Positions 18,216 to 26,750 of a DNA stretch of 64,000 nucleotides are shown piece by piece (position 1 is the stretch's first letter; every line of letters begins with the position of its first letter). A program made the translations under genes and the position numbers. The notes beneath the pieces were generated by a model. That model was given only the letters and a program-made list of their open reading frames with translations. It searched no databases and had not been told where the DNA came from. The DNA is from Halobacillus aidingensis (GTDB lineage Bacteria > Bacillota > Bacilli > Bacillales > Halobacillaceae): NCBI RefSeq assembly GCF_900104185.1, contig NZ_FNIZ01000003.1:62001-126000 (forward strand), read 5' to 3'.

Positions 18216-18980
18216 ATGATCGATTTGCACAGTCATATACTACCTGGGTTAGATGATGGAGCACAAACGATGGAGGAAAGTGTTGAAATGGCCAGATTGG
18301 CTGTTGAACAAGGAATCGATACGGTCGTTGCTACTCCACATCATCTTCATACACGGTATAGTAATCCAAAGTCGCTTGTCATCCAAAAAACCATTCAGTT
18401 GAATGAGGAACTCTTTCAACAAGGAATTGATTTGACCGTGCTCCCTGGGCAGGAGATAAGACTCAATGGAGATCTTGAAGCGTTTGAATCGGAGGAATTG
18501 CTATCTATCAATAAGAATAGTGGTTATGTTTTTCTCGAATTGCCGAATCATGAGATTCCTCATTATGCTAAAAAGATGATGTATGACATTCAATTGCTTG
18601 GTTACAAGCCTGTTCTCGTTCATCCAGAGCGCAATAAAATGATTCGACAGCAACCGAATGAACTTTATAACTTTGTGAAAAATGGTGCTATCACTCAAGT
18701 AACCGCTGCAAGTATAGCAGGGAAATTAGGGAAAGAAGTTCAAAAATTTTCTTATCAAATGATTGAATTCAATCTGACTCACCTTGTAGCCTCTAACGCT
18801 CATGACTCCAAAAAACGTGGATTTTTCATGAAAGAAGCTTACAGCAAAATTGAGAAAAAGTTCGGTGCGGATCTCATGTATCAATTCATGGAAAATGCTC
18901 ACGTCGTCCTTGAAGGAGAGATGGTTTATACGGATCCACCTGAGCGTATTAGAACAAAAAAACGGCTGGGAATTTTTTAA
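18216..18980 (+). CDS. CpsB/YwqE-type tyrosine-protein phosphatase (PHP fold)
   Basis: This 254-residue PHP-domain phosphatase belongs to the family that dephosphorylates BY-kinases controlling capsule and exopolysaccharide synthesis. The metal-binding motifs are all present: MIDLHSHILPGLDDGA at the N-terminus, a central HPERN and a C-terminal SNAHD. ATG 18216 was preferred to ATG 18210: AGAGGTGG then sits 7 bp upstream, and MIDLHSH is the standard family start. Unusually, the BY-kinase-like protein encoded at 22277 has lost its catalytic motifs, so the substrate of this intact phosphatase may lie elsewhere. Confidence 0.9.
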   Translation: MIDLHSHILPGLDDGAQTMEESVEMARLAVEQGIDTVVATPHHLHTRYSNPKSLVIQKTIQLNEELFQQGIDLTVLPGQEIRLNGDLEAFESEELLSINKNSGYVFLELPNHEIPHYAKKMMYDIQLLGYKPVLVHPERNKMIRQQPNELYNFVKNGAITQVTAASIAGKLGKEVQKFSYQMIEFNLTHLVASNAHDSKKRGFFMKEAYSKIEKKFGADLMYQFMENAHVVLEGEMVYTDPPERIRTKKRLGIF

Positions 18981-19069
18981 TCAGAAGGAGTACTTAGAAG
19001 AACTGCCTTCAAAAGCAATGGTTCAGTTTAAGAAAAACTATACACGCAAAGCCTGTCGTTCATGCTATG

Positions 19070-19108
19070 AAAAAACGCAAGCTCTTATTAGGGAGGCTTG
19101 CGTTTTTT
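19070..19108. terminator. Terminator after cpsB
   Basis: AAAAAACGCAAGC and GCTTGCGTTTTTT form a long stem flanked by A- and T-runs, suited to terminate in either direction. It separates cpsB from the beta-helix gene. Confidence 0.9.
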
Positions 19109-19241
19109 CAGTCTTTATTTGTTATTAAACAAACAATTGGCCAACTACCTTTTATGTGCCTTATACAGGTTCTTTTTTATTAGGCTATAGCCTTCAATCT
19201 AGGTCCTTACTTACCAAATATTTTTTCAAGGAGCGTATGCG

Positions 19242-20213
19242 TTGAATTACAAGGTTTTTATGCTTGCTTTAGCTGTGCTTATCCTCGGTATTCTATTTGT
19301 TTACGAAAAATATGAAAATCAACAACAATCCTTAGAAAAAGCTTCACTGAAAGAGGAGATAAATATTGAAGGTTTTGGTGCCAAAGGAAACGACGATAAG
19401 GATGATTCAACGGCTATCCAAGAGGCTATTAATTATGGTGTGAAACATGAATTAGGGAAAGTTAAGGTGACAGGTAATCAAAAATTCATCCTTCAGAAAG
19501 GGATTATTTTAAAACAAGGGATTGAGCTGGAATTAGGAAAGAACACCACTTTAGAAGTTCAAGGTGACTTTAGGGTTTTTGAAATCATGAAAAATGCCTC
19601 AATTACAAATGGCATCATAGAGGTGTCTGATAAAAACTTCTCTTCTGAAGTCCTTTACTTTGATGGCGAACAAAATTTTTGGTCTTGGGAAACTTCAAGC
19701 ATTGAGGGGATGAATATTATAAATACGAGTGATGAAAACACGGGAACAGCTATAGCACTTGTAGCTGACCATTCCAATGAATTTATTAGTTTTGTCGATT
19801 TTTCATCGATAAAAATTGTAGGTTTTCGAACAGGAGTTTTCATCAAGGCTGAAACACCAACTGGAAAATATAACTTTGTTAATGGCAATCGCTTTATTAA
19901 TCTTACGTTGGATGATTGTGTCGAATGTATCGTCATAGAGAGTTCTAAATCTATTCCTAATGAGGTGTCGGGGAATCAATTTACTGACTTTCAAATTCAA
20001 TTGTCAGATGCTACAGAAGAGGTCTTAAAAGTGTCTGGATCAGATAACCGCTTTCAAGGAATGATCTGGGACGTGGAATCATATGCCTCGGAAACTAAGA
20101 TTGTAAATTTCTCCGCTCAGTCTATGAGGAACAGTCTGATTTCTAATGTGAATGAAACATATATCGTTGATCAAGGGGATAACAACTCATACTATCCACA
20201 GTCCACCCCCTGA
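19242..20213 (+). CDS. Membrane-anchored right-handed beta-helix protein
   Basis: This 323-residue protein has one N-terminal membrane segment (about residues 5-21, with LALAVLILGILF), then an extracellular parallel beta-helix entered by INIEGFGAKGNDDKDDS. It is clearly paralogous to the protein at 16417-17538 but lacks that protein's C-terminal module. TTG 19242 is the start, because AAGGAG lies 8 bp upstream. An ATG between them opens only a two-codon frame (ATG CGT TGA) overlapping the TTG. Such helices often bind or cleave polysaccharide, but no catalytic residues are evident, so function is unassigned. It lies between cpsB and the main polysaccharide operon, with terminators on both sides. 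Confidence 0.75.
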   Translation: MNYKVFMLALAVLILGILFVYEKYENQQQSLEKASLKEEINIEGFGAKGNDDKDDSTAIQEAINYGVKHELGKVKVTGNQKFILQKGIILKQGIELELGKNTTLEVQGDFRVFEIMKNASITNGIIEVSDKNFSSEVLYFDGEQNFWSWETSSIEGMNIINTSDENTGTAIALVADHSNEFISFVDFSSIKIVGFRTGVFIKAETPTGKYNFVNGNRFINLTLDDCVECIVIESSKSIPNEVSGNQFTDFQIQLSDATEEVLKVSGSDNRFQGMIWDVESYASETKIVNFSAQSMRNSLISNVNETYIVDQGDNNSYYPQSTP

Positions 20214-20326
20214 TCTTAGCAGCTTCACAATTATGAAATGGATCATTATTATATGGAACACCTTTTTATACCTCTCTTCCAAACCAAAGTGTAGGAGCAG
20301 GAGGGTGTAACAATAAAAACATTAAA

Positions 20327-20375
20327 TAAAAGAGTGATCAGTTTGAACCTTTAGTAAAACTGATCACTCTTTTTG
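20327..20375. terminator. Terminator after the membrane beta-helix gene
   Basis: AAAAGAGTGATCAGTTT and AAACTGATCACTCTTTT form a near-perfect 16-17 bp stem ending in a T-run. Confidence 0.92.
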
Positions 20376-20473
20376 TTCTTTAAACAGAACGAAAAAGATA
20401 AAAAAAGAGAGGTATTGGAAGTATTCGCCACGAAAAGTGTCTTATCAAGAACAAATAAGGTGGATTTGGAGTT

Positions 20474-20501
20474 TTGCTATTAAAGATAAACACTCTATAA
20501 T
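20474..20501 (+). promoter_or_regulatory. Promoter of the polysaccharide operon
   Basis: TTGCTA (20474-20479) and TATAAT (20496-20501) are spaced by 16 bp, ahead of the first operon gene at 20579. Confidence 0.65.
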
Positions 20502-20513
20502 GAACATAATATA

Positions 20514-20551
20514 CTTTATAAAGAACGGGCGTTTGATGGTTCTTTATAAAG
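20514..20551 (+). promoter_or_regulatory. 13-bp inverted repeat in the operon leader
   Basis: CTTTATAAAGAAC (20514-20526) and GTTCTTTATAAAG (20539-20551) are perfect inverted repeats around a 12-nt loop. They start about 6 bp after the predicted transcription start. Each arm also contains the palindrome CTTTATAAAG. It could be a repressor site or an RNA stem controlling the operon. Confidence 0.6.
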
Positions 20552-20578
20552 AAAATGCGGATAGGCAGGTGGAGTCTA

Positions 20579-21505
20579 GTGAAAGCATTAGTGACAGGTG
20601 GGGCTGGTTTTATTGGATCACACATCGTAGATGAATTACTTCTACAGAATTTTGATGTAATCGTTTTAGACAATCTATCAACAGGAAGGGTAGAGAACAT
20701 TTCTGGTCGTGTGATTCACTATAACGTAGATCTCAAAGATAACTTGGATTTAGTGTTTGCCAAGGAAAGGCCGGACATCGTTATTCATCAAGCGGCTCAA
20801 GTTTCAGTTTCTTATTCAATGAAAAATCCAGGGTTTGATGCGGAAGAAAACATCAAGGTGACAGTAAACCTGTTAGAAGCCTGCGTGAAATATGGAGTGA
20901 AGAAGTTTATTTTTGCTTCTTCAGCAGCTGTTTATGGTGCACCGGAATATTTACCTATAGGGGAGGATCATCCTGTAGATCCTTTATCGTTTTATGGGCT
21001 GTCAAAGAGAAATGCAGAAACCTATATTCAAATGTTTTCTAACACATTCGGTTTGAACTATACCATTCTTCGCTATTCCAATGTTTATGGAATGAGACAA
21101 AATACAAAAGGGGAAGCCGGGGTAGTGGCCTTGTTCATCGATCAAGCCTTGAGAGGGGAGGCTTTATCCGTTTTCGGAGATGGGTTGCAAACGAGAGATT
21201 TTATTTTTGTTAAAGATGTAGCCAAAGCGAATGTAGCCGCCTGTCATTATGGTGATCGAAAAACGCTCAATATCAGCCAAGGAACTAAAACTTCTATATT
21301 AGAACTTATTGAAGAACTGTACTTTAACATAAGTGATTCTATGAGGCCTTCTTTTCATGATGAACGGCCAGGGGATATCCGTCATAGTTTACTTTCCAAC
21401 CAGGAGGCTAAACATTGGCTTGATTGGGAACCCTCTTATACACTATCGGACGGCATTCAATTAACAATAAAATATTGTCAAAGTCATCAAGTGCACACTT
21501 ATTAG
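20579..21505 (+). CDS. NAD-dependent nucleotide-sugar epimerase/dehydratase
   Basis: This 308-residue extended SDR resembles UDP-glucose 4-epimerase. It has the NAD loop TGGAGFIGS, the catalytic YGLSK (Tyr and Lys), and the substrate-side ILRYSNVYG and GDGLQTRDFIFV. It would supply an epimerised sugar nucleotide for the polysaccharide made by the downstream genes. GTG 20579 was chosen because AGGTGGAG precedes it and the protein then starts MKALVTGGAGF; the longer frame from 20555 has no ribosome site. Confidence 0.88.
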   Translation: MKALVTGGAGFIGSHIVDELLLQNFDVIVLDNLSTGRVENISGRVIHYNVDLKDNLDLVFAKERPDIVIHQAAQVSVSYSMKNPGFDAEENIKVTVNLLEACVKYGVKKFIFASSAAVYGAPEYLPIGEDHPVDPLSFYGLSKRNAETYIQMFSNTFGLNYTILRYSNVYGMRQNTKGEAGVVALFIDQALRGEALSVFGDGLQTRDFIFVKDVAKANVAACHYGDRKTLNISQGTKTSILELIEELYFNISDSMRPSFHDERPGDIRHSLLSNQEAKHWLDWEPSYTLSDGIQLTIKYCQSHQVHTY

Positions 21506-21537
21506 ATATAAACTTTAATGAATAGGTGGAGGTTGTC

Positions 21538-22293
21538 ATGCAAGATCAGATGGATATTAAAGCTTTTTTCTCTGTTCTCAAAAAGAGAATCCTTACAATC
21601 TTTATCGTCACCTTTTTCGTGTTTATTTTAGTCGGAGCTGTTTCAATATTTTTCATGAAGCCTACGTATGAATCAATGGAGAGTATCGTTGTCGGTGATT
21701 TGAACAAACAAACGACTGAATATGCGGAATCGAGAGAACTTAATATGTTGCTTGCCTCTACCATCGATTTTATTAAAAGCCCCAGCGTACTTAATTACGT
21801 AAGCAACGAATTTAGTATCAGTTATGAAGACATAGAAAAACAGGTGGTCGTACAGAATACGAGGAATTCACAGATTGTGAATGTTGTCGTAAGAGGAAGT
21901 AGTCCGGATGATACAGAAAAAATAGCGAACATGATCGTTGTTACTACTGTAGACAAGATGAATCAGCTGTTTGATGTACAAGATATATACATCTTAAGCG
22001 ATTCTCCTAATGGAACCACCGCTGAAAAAATCGGTAGCACTACACTGAACTTGGGAATTGGGGTAGTGATTGGGTTATTAGCTGGGATCGGAGTCGCTTT
22101 TTTGAGGGAACATTTAGATGATTCAATCCGAACCGTTTCTCAAGTAGAAAAGGAATTGGGGATTCTGGTCTTTGGTGATCTTCATTTGAAAAGGAAAACT
22201 TCACGAAAGAGGAAACATGAAGAAAATCCTATCCAGAGAGGTAGAAAAATGGAAGTCGTAGAAGGGGAGAAAAAAAATGAGGTCAGTGTCTGA
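21538..22293 (+). CDS. Wzz/CapA-type polysaccharide chain-length and kinase-adaptor protein
   Basis: This 251-residue protein has two membrane segments (about 22-44 and 168-190) flanking an extracellular Wzz-like domain. A basic cytoplasmic tail follows the second segment. In Firmicutes this protein normally activates a separate BY-kinase and sets polymer length. ATG 21538, after AGGTGGAGG, is the start. It overlaps the kinase-like gene by 17 bp. Confidence 0.87.
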   Translation: MQDQMDIKAFFSVLKKRILTIFIVTFFVFILVGAVSIFFMKPTYESMESIVVGDLNKQTTEYAESRELNMLLASTIDFIKSPSVLNYVSNEFSISYEDIEKQVVVQNTRNSQIVNVVVRGSSPDDTEKIANMIVVTTVDKMNQLFDVQDIYILSDSPNGTTAEKIGSTTLNLGIGVVIGLLAGIGVAFLREHLDDSIRTVSQVEKELGILVFGDLHLKRKTSRKRKHEENPIQRGRKMEVVEGEKKNEVSV

Positions 22294-22912
22294 GAAGATT
22301 AAACAGAGATTAATGCTCAACGAACAATATGTGAGCACTCAGCAAATACGCATGATCCAAATTCGAGTGAATCGATTCATCCGACACGAACCTTCAGCGT
22401 TGATGCTTACATCAGTAGATGAACATACGGAAAACTCTTTGATATCTGCGAAATTAGCTATGGCTATGGCTCAACAAGGTAAGAGAGTGTTATTGGTCGA
22501 TGCGGATCTATCGTCTCCTACTCTCCATGATTTTTTTCAAAAAAAGAATGAATTGGGTTGGGCTAATGCTGTTCTAGAAAGGAGAGGTGTACAAAATATG
22601 ATCAGGGAAACACAGGTCCCTAACCTATGCCTCTTAACTACTGGATGTACCCAAAAATTTCCACAGGGAATGTGGATACCTGAAAAAATTAAAGGGGTCG
22701 TTGAGGAATGTAAGAAGGCGTTCGATCTCATTTTATTTACGTCTCCAACATTTTTATTTAGTGCTAATGCTCAATTGTTAGTCGAGTACTGTGAAGGTGT
22801 TATTTTGGTAGCTCGAACAAATAAGAGTAAGAAAGAAAAGTTAGTAAACACTGTAGAAGCAATTGAAAGGTCTGGTAGAGAAGTCTTCGGCACCATTCTA
22901 CAAACGGGATAA
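22277..22912 (+). CDS. Degenerate BY-kinase-like protein (CapB/CpsD family)
   Basis: The 211-residue protein aligns with bacterial tyrosine kinases of capsule loci, but the nucleotide site is broken. The Walker A region, normally GEGKS, reads HTENS at residues 50-54, so the invariant Lys is Asn. Walker A' is intact (VLLVDADLSS, 71-80). The Walker B Asp is Thr (LILFTSP, T155). The C-terminal tyrosine cluster is missing; the protein ends ILQTG. It is therefore likely a pseudokinase that may only partner with the adjacent Wzz-like protein. Reading frame and ribosome site are good, so it does not look like a decaying gene. Confidence 0.85.
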   Translation: MRSVSEKIKQRLMLNEQYVSTQQIRMIQIRVNRFIRHEPSALMLTSVDEHTENSLISAKLAMAMAQQGKRVLLVDADLSSPTLHDFFQKKNELGWANAVLERRGVQNMIRETQVPNLCLLTTGCTQKFPQGMWIPEKIKGVVEECKKAFDLILFTSPTFLFSANAQLLVEYCEGVILVARTNKSKKEKLVNTVEAIERSGREVFGTILQTG

Positions 22913-22941
22913 ATGAAAACTTTGAAGGAGGGGAGGAGCAG

Positions 22942-24435
22942 GTGAACAAGGAAAAGAAAAATTCCATTGGATCAAATATCCTTCATCTATTTTACAGTAC
23001 GGCCCTATCTAGTATTTTGAATGCTGCTGCTCTCATTGTCTTGGCTTCCTACCTCCAATCCAACCATTATGGAGTGTTCAGTGTCGCTTTAGCCTTTGCC
23101 ATGATTATGGGGTACTTTACAGATGCAGGGTTAAGCGATATCACACTCCGCGAAGGTTCTAAGCCCAAGGTGAAATTACAGGAACTGATTTCTTCTTATG
23201 TGAAGATGAGATTGGCTCTTCTTGTGGCCACCTTTTTCATTGGTTTCTCCTTCATTCACATGTTCAACTCAAGTAACGGAGAGTTGATTCGTACGGCTTA
23301 CTATTTAATTATTCCTATGGTCACTGGTGTCGCCTTACAAAGCATAGGAACGACTTTCTATCAACTTATTGAAAAAATGCAATATTACGGATTGATCCGT
23401 ATGGTCTCATCATTTTGTCTTGTTACAGCAATGGTGATCGGGATGGGGCTCCAGTTAAACCCTCTCATCATGTGTGCGTTATATGGATTCTCTTATTTAA
23501 CAGCAGGAATTTTTGGTCTGATCTTAGTGATGAAGGACGTATCCATTCGGTTTTCATACCCTTTCCATAAAGGTCTTTTCAAGAACCTGGGTTCCTTCAC
23601 ATTGGGGGGCCTCCTGTTTGTTTTGCTGCCGCATATTGGGCCTATCATTCTTGAGAAAACGATCCCGATTGCTGCAGTGGGACTGTTCGCTGTGGCTTAT
23701 CGAATCCCACAAGCTTTGCAGCAAATTCCTTTTATTGTAGCAGGAGCTTACTATCCCGTTTTATTTCGTTCTTTCCAAAATCAGAACTTGGAACGACACC
23801 TTGACCATCGGATTACGCAGACAAAAATCATGTCATTGGTCGGTATGATGATGGTTCTTCCTTTTTTTTACCTTTCTGAATACGTCATCAAGGTTTTATT
23901 CGGGACGGAGTGGTTAGGTGCGGCTTTTCCACTTAAAGTTCTTTCACTTATGCTTTTACTTCAATCCATAAACATAGCATTAGCGGACGGTTTAACAACG
24001 ATGGAAAAACAAAATTTCCGTACATTTATACAATTTGTCACTGTTATCGTCGGTGTAGGCATGTATATAACCTTAAGCCTTTCTTATGGCGTTATCGGTG
24101 CTGCCATTACTGGAGTGGCTATCGAAGTTTTGGCTCTTCTAGGTTTTTGGTTATGTTCACCAAATCGATGGGTACTGTTCAAAAAGTCCTTATTTCCTTA
24201 TTTATCCTACTTTTTTGCTGGCTTACTTCTTATGGAATGGCTAGAGACTTTTCATGCCATACTTGCACTGAGTCTCCATTCCATCCTTGTGCTGCTGCTT
24301 CCTTTGCTGGACACTGAACTAAGGCGAAAAATCACCGTTTATACTCAACATTGGATATTGAAATACAAACAAGGACGAGTGCCGAAGCATTCAGGAGGGG
24401 TGGGAAATGGACCTTCAAAAGCCAACGGATCATAA
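22942..24435 (+). CDS. Polysaccharide repeat-unit flippase (Wzx-like)
   Basis: This 497-residue protein has about 12-14 membrane segments and typical polysaccharide-transporter stretches near the start (NILHLFYSTALSSILNAA; FADAGLSD-like GYFTDAGLSDITLR). It should move lipid-linked sugar repeats across the membrane. GTG start after GGAGGGGAGGAG. It overlaps the polymerase gene by 29 bp. Confidence 0.87.
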   Translation: MNKEKKNSIGSNILHLFYSTALSSILNAAALIVLASYLQSNHYGVFSVALAFAMIMGYFTDAGLSDITLREGSKPKVKLQELISSYVKMRLALLVATFFIGFSFIHMFNSSNGELIRTAYYLIIPMVTGVALQSIGTTFYQLIEKMQYYGLIRMVSSFCLVTAMVIGMGLQLNPLIMCALYGFSYLTAGIFGLILVMKDVSIRFSYPFHKGLFKNLGSFTLGGLLFVLLPHIGPIILEKTIPIAAVGLFAVAYRIPQALQQIPFIVAGAYYPVLFRSFQNQNLERHLDHRITQTKIMSLVGMMMVLPFFYLSEYVIKVLFGTEWLGAAFPLKVLSLMLLLQSINIALADGLTTMEKQNFRTFIQFVTVIVGVGMYITLSLSYGVIGAAITGVAIEVLALLGFWLCSPNRWVLFKKSLFPYLSYFFAGLLLMEWLETFHAILALSLHSILVLLLPLLDTELRRKITVYTQHWILKYKQGRVPKHSGGVGNGPSKANGS

Positions 24436-25648
24436 AAGAAATTGGACTGTATTTTTTCTATTCCTGCTGATCACTTTAGCTAATTATGGTGTTCACATAG
24501 GGTTTTCATTAAAACCTTATATGATCTTTTCCCTCCTTTATTTTGTCATTATGATCGGTCAGTTCCGGTTCTATCATCTGCAATTATATGAAGTGGCTAT
24601 GCTCGCATTCTATCTGATTTACTCGTTTACAGGCGCATTCTCGCTATATCCTGCCTCAAGTATAAGGATAATGGCTGGTGCTTTTATCTATTTGTCTTGT
24701 TACATGGTGATGAAATCCATACTTGAAGGGGTCCATCAATCGATCATTGATAAGAGTATTGGATATGTGGGTCTGATCTTCAATACAGCGAGCCTTCTTT
24801 TGTACGTGATTGGACTTAAAAGTGTCGACTACTTTTTTGATACCGAGGGAATCCGAATATCTCAATTCGGATTGATGATCGATCGCAACTATCCTAGATT
24901 AATTGGCTTACTCCAAGATCCTAACTTTTTTGTTTTTTATAATACTGTTTTCTTCGCCTACTATTTATGTAATTCAAAAGGATGGTTGAACAAAGCAGGA
25001 TTGATCTTGTGTATTACGACGAATATCCTCACTTTTTCTAGAGGAGGGTTACTTGTCATGCTGGTCCTCTTCGTCTTATATGGAATGATTAACCATCCTT
25101 TCAAACAATTGAAAATGACGATGGGGGTCATCCTATCCGTTACCTTTGCGTGCTATATAGCCATCGTATATTTGAGATTTGATTTGTTTTCCATATTAGA
25201 ATCGAGAATGAACGACTTTACGAGTGACGGGGGCAGCGGTCGGATCGAGTTGTGGGGGCGAGCCTGGGAATATTTCACCACCCACAAAATCGTTGGAATT
25301 GGTGCCTTCAACTTTGCGGAATACAATTCCTTTGAATATGGGGATAACCTTTCCGTACACAACACCTTCTTGGATATACTCTCTGAATCGGGTCTCTTTG
25401 GCATATTCTTTTATCTTTTGTTTTTATTACTTGTCGTTTATCAACTGTATCAAAGTAAAATTCACAAACATAAACCTTATCTTTTTTTAACAATTATAGG
25501 TATGGTCCTTCAAATGGGCTTTCTATCTGTAATCATCAATGACATTTTTTTTACGGTCTTGGCGATCTTATCGACCTATTTAAATCGATATAAAAGGAAG
25601 GCGCAGGAAAGTACACCTTCTGTGACAACGGTACAAAAAGTATCATGA
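24407..25648 (+). CDS. O-antigen polymerase/ligase-like protein (Wzy)
   Basis: This 413-residue protein has about 10-12 hydrophobic segments and the Wzy_C-type segment NILTFSRGGLLVM, followed by an extracellular loop with SGRIELWGRAWEYF and SVHNTFLDILSESG. These are hallmarks of polymerases/ligases that join repeat units on the outer face. It is in the right context, between flippase and glycosyltransferases. Confidence 0.88.
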   Translation: MDLQKPTDHKRNWTVFFLFLLITLANYGVHIGFSLKPYMIFSLLYFVIMIGQFRFYHLQLYEVAMLAFYLIYSFTGAFSLYPASSIRIMAGAFIYLSCYMVMKSILEGVHQSIIDKSIGYVGLIFNTASLLLYVIGLKSVDYFFDTEGIRISQFGLMIDRNYPRLIGLLQDPNFFVFYNTVFFAYYLCNSKGWLNKAGLILCITTNILTFSRGGLLVMLVLFVLYGMINHPFKQLKMTMGVILSVTFACYIAIVYLRFDLFSILESRMNDFTSDGGSGRIELWGRAWEYFTTHKIVGIGAFNFAEYNSFEYGDNLSVHNTFLDILSESGLFGIFFYLLFLLLVVYQLYQSKIHKHKPYLFLTIIGMVLQMGFLSVIINDIFFTVLAILSTYLNRYKRKAQESTPSVTTVQKVS

Positions 25649-25672
25649 ATGATATGAATAGGGGTGATTCCA

Positions 25673-26734
25673 ATGAATGTCTTGTTACTAACGGATAAAT
25701 TAAGCTTTGGAGGAGCAGAGATTTACTTCTGCAAACTCGAAAATCATCTGGAGCATCCAGATCTCAAGTTTTTCTATGCTGCAGGTCCAGGTGATTTACA
25801 AAATAGAATCCAGCATTTGGATCGTTATGTTCAATTAAAAAGAGAGAAACATTATGAAAATTTGTTGAGATTGAAAAAAGTAGTGAAACTCAACGGTATT
25901 TCTTTAATTCATGCGAATAGTTTGCGGATGGTGCTTTATGGAATTGCTCTGAAGATGATGACACGCAAGCCTATTAAACTTCTCTACACAAAGCACAATA
26001 TCACCTGGTTGGAACTGAAAAGCAGAAGAATATTCTCCACGTTAATGAACGGGTTTGTCGATCGAATCATTACTGTGAGCAATTTTGAAAAAAAATCGCT
26101 CTTAGAATCCGGCGTTCGAAAGGAAATCATTAAAACGATTTATAACGGTGTAGATCTAGAGCAATTTATCTTTAGAGAAAAAAAAGAAGATCAGGACTTC
26201 AATGTGGGAGTGTTGGCTAGATTATCTAAAGAAAAAAACCTTGAATTCTTTATTGAGATTGCCAGGAAGTGCAAAGGTATGAAAAATGTGAATTTTATTA
26301 TAGGTGGAGACGGACCGGAAAGGAACAAGTTGGAAAATTTAATTCAACGGTATGGTTTATCTGGGAAAGTAAAGATGCTTGGTTCAATCAAGAACCCGGA
26401 AAAATTTATCGAAGACATGGATATCATGTTGCTCACTTCAAATCGCGAGGTTTTTCCCATGGTCGTTTTGGAGTCGATGGCTGTAGGTACCCCCATCATA
26501 TCCATAGATAGGGGAGGGATAAGTGAAGCACTCCTTGAAGGGCAAACGGGTTATCTTGTTTCCGAACATTCCACTGATGCATTCTATGAAAAGATTTTGA
26601 CGTTATTCGGGGATTCGATGAAGCATCGGGAATTATCTATAAAGGCACGGCGGCGGGTGGAAGAAGAGTTTTCTTTAAAAAAAATGGTAGATGAGACACT
26701 ACAAGAATATCTAGAACGAAAAGATTTCGTTTAG
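25673..26734 (+). CDS. GT4-family glycosyltransferase
   Basis: This 353-residue GT-B enzyme opens with LLLTDKLSFGGAE, the usual GT4 acceptor-side start. It carries donor-site features IGGDGPERNKLE and NREVFPMVVLESMAVGTPII with the family's EX7E-like acidic pair. It probably adds one sugar to the lipid-linked repeat unit. ATG 25673 is preferred over GTG 25664, because the GGGGTGA ribosome site lies at the GTG. Confidence 0.88.
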   Translation: MNVLLLTDKLSFGGAEIYFCKLENHLEHPDLKFFYAAGPGDLQNRIQHLDRYVQLKREKHYENLLRLKKVVKLNGISLIHANSLRMVLYGIALKMMTRKPIKLLYTKHNITWLELKSRRIFSTLMNGFVDRIITVSNFEKKSLLESGVRKEIIKTIYNGVDLEQFIFREKKEDQDFNVGVLARLSKEKNLEFFIEIARKCKGMKNVNFIIGGDGPERNKLENLIQRYGLSGKVKMLGSIKNPEKFIEDMDIMLLTSNREVFPMVVLESMAVGTPIISIDRGGISEALLEGQTGYLVSEHSTDAFYEKILTLFGDSMKHRELSIKARRRVEEEFSLKKMVDETLQEYLERKDFV

Positions 26735-26750
26735 AGAGGGGGAGGGTTAT

